From Spirosoma fluviale (GTDB lineage Bacteria > Bacteroidota > Bacteroidia > Cytophagales > Spirosomataceae): a stretch of DNA of 41,585 nucleotides. Under the pieces are notes generated by a model, which saw only the letters and a program-made list of their open reading frames with translations, was not told the DNA's origin and made no database searches. The position numbers and the translations under genes are program-made. The DNA is taken from contig CAMARL010000001.1 in the NCBI GenBank assembly GCA_945860325.1, positions 1 to 41,585 of the forward strand. The letters run 5' to 3'. Shown one piece after another: positions 41,008 to 41,585 of this stretch. Numbering within the stretch: the stretch's first letter is position 1; every line of letters begins with the position of its first letter.

Positions 41008-41499
41008 ATGGCTGAAGATTTAATCAAAATTAGTGGAACAAGAGCGGATCAGTATGCGAATTTATATCCTCAGATTCAATCTTTGCTGGCCGGAGAAACG
41101 GATCTATATGCTAATCTTGCCAATGTAGCAGCGGCTATCCATGATATTTTCGGATTTTTTTGGGTAGGTTTTTATTTGGTGAAGGGAGATGAATTAGTCT
41201 TAGGCCCATTTCAAGGCCCCGTGGCTTGTACTCGAATTCCTTTTCATAAAGGAGTTTGTGGATACGCTTACACGGAAAGAAAAACAGTTGTTGTTCCTAA
41301 TGTAGATGAATTCCCGGGACATATCGCTTGTGCCTCTGCCTCAAAATCCGAAATCGTTATTCCGGTATTTCATGAAAATCGAGTGATTTTAGTCCTCGAC
41401 GTGGATTCAGATAGTTTGAATGATTTTACTGAGGAAGACCAAATAGGCCTAGAGAAAATCATGGGACTAATAGAAGAAAATTGGGGGAGCTGGAATTAG
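41008..41499 (+). CDS. msrC: Free methionine-R-sulfoxide reductase (GAF domain)
   Basis: The 163-aa single-GAF protein repairs free methionine-(R)-sulfoxide. The three redox cysteines are Cys74 and Cys84 (VACTRIPFHKGVCGYA) and Cys108 (HIACASASKSEIVIPV), with the same 10- and 24-residue spacing as in the E. coli enzyme (Cys84, 94, 118). This separates it from GAF proteins that only bind ligands. It ends the five-gene run and overlaps the convergent decarboxylase gene by four bases. Confidence 0.93.
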   Translation: MAEDLIKISGTRADQYANLYPQIQSLLAGETDLYANLANVAAAIHDIFGFFWVGFYLVKGDELVLGPFQGPVACTRIPFHKGVCGYAYTERKTVVVPNVDEFPGHIACASASKSEIVIPVFHENRVILVLDVDSDSLNDFTEEDQIGLEKIMGLIEENWGSWN

Positions 41500-41585
41500 C
41501 GTAGTTTAGCAATAACTGTTTCTCCGCCGACAGGCTTATCGCCTAAATTGACACAAATTTCTGCGTCTAGAGGCAAGAAAATATC
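41496..41585 (-). CDS. psd: Phosphatidylserine decarboxylase, C-terminal fragment (cut by window edge)
   Basis: On the minus strand, 29 codons and a TAA stop are visible. They read DIFLPLDAEICVNLGDKPVG followed by GETVIAKLR, the usual C-terminal end of the small phosphatidylserine decarboxylase proenzyme (alpha chain) in Bacteroidota. The enzyme makes phosphatidylethanolamine at the inner membrane. The catalytic serine and most of the gene lie beyond the window. The short fragment limits certainty. Confidence 0.72.
   Translation of the reverse strand, partial: DIFLPLDAEICVNLGDKPVGGETVIAKLR

Noticed and set aside
1..41585. CRISPR array, transposon, phage or toxin-antitoxin module
   Set aside because: No repeat-spacer pattern, transposase, integrase or phage gene, terminal repeat or toxin-antitoxin pair was seen on either strand.

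Overview
This window looks like the chromosome of a Bacteroidota bacterium, most likely in the order Cytophagales. The reasons are low to moderate GC, promoter elements of the TTG-N19/20-TAnnTTTG type, several TonB/outer-membrane proteins, BatD and GHL10 proteins, a menaquinone gene pair, a Bacteroidota-style cytochrome c maturation cluster and a carotenoid hydratase gene. I cannot fix the genus from sequence alone. The window is almost fully coding, has no stretch over 300 bases without a gene, and shows no insertion sequence, prophage, CRISPR array or rRNA. It reads as core chromosome rather than an island.

Layout. Bases 1-7.5 kb hold a truncated GHL10 glycoside hydrolase and a PhoB-like response regulator (minus), an AI-2E-family permease (plus), a minus-strand set of histidine phosphatase, LytS-like kinase and LytTR regulator, then menI-menF (plus) for menaquinone. 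From 13.5 down to 7.5 kb is a very tight minus-strand operon: ccmB, ccmC, ccmD-like, ccmE (CxxxY type), ccmF, an unknown two-helix small protein and a CNNM/CBS/CorC membrane protein. Bases 13.7-16.1 kb carry feoA-feoB, followed by a PaaI-type thioesterase and a DUF2147 protein (minus). Bases 17.1-19.4 kb carry a ComA-type phosphosulfolactate synthase, a DedA protein and aroE. Then come a phosphoribosyltransferase (minus), a YcxB-like membrane protein with ruvX, and a phytanoyl-CoA dioxygenase-like protein (minus). Bases 22-26.6 kb are a co-directional run: two envelope proteins, BatD, aroC, tadA. sodA and tRNA-His(GTG), each followed by a clear terminator, lead to cruF and a CarH-like B12 photoreceptor gene. 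manC and a DUF3089 lipoprotein-like hydrolase follow on the minus strand. A large TonB-dependent receptor and uvrA follow on the plus strand. The right end (37.4-41.5 kb) is a plus-strand run of a membrane heme/Fe-S protein, an alpha/beta hydrolase, a CCG-domain Fe-S protein, an uncharacterised 164-aa protein and free-methionine-R-sulfoxide reductase, ending against the tail of a phosphatidylserine decarboxylase gene.

How the genes work together. aroE and aroC make chorismate, which MenF draws off for menaquinone with MenI. Menaquinone, c-type cytochromes from the Ccm operon, Feo iron import and the right-hand Fe-S quinone-type module all point to respiratory metabolism. sodA and msrC deal with its oxidants. 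cruF beside a CarH-type regulator points to light-controlled carotenoid synthesis. Candidates for new biology are the 75-aa and CNNM genes at the end of the ccm operon, the hydrolase-containing Fe-S redox operon, the CarH/cruF pair, and the repeated 4-base stop-codon overlap between convergent genes. None of these is proven to be a new system by sequence alone.
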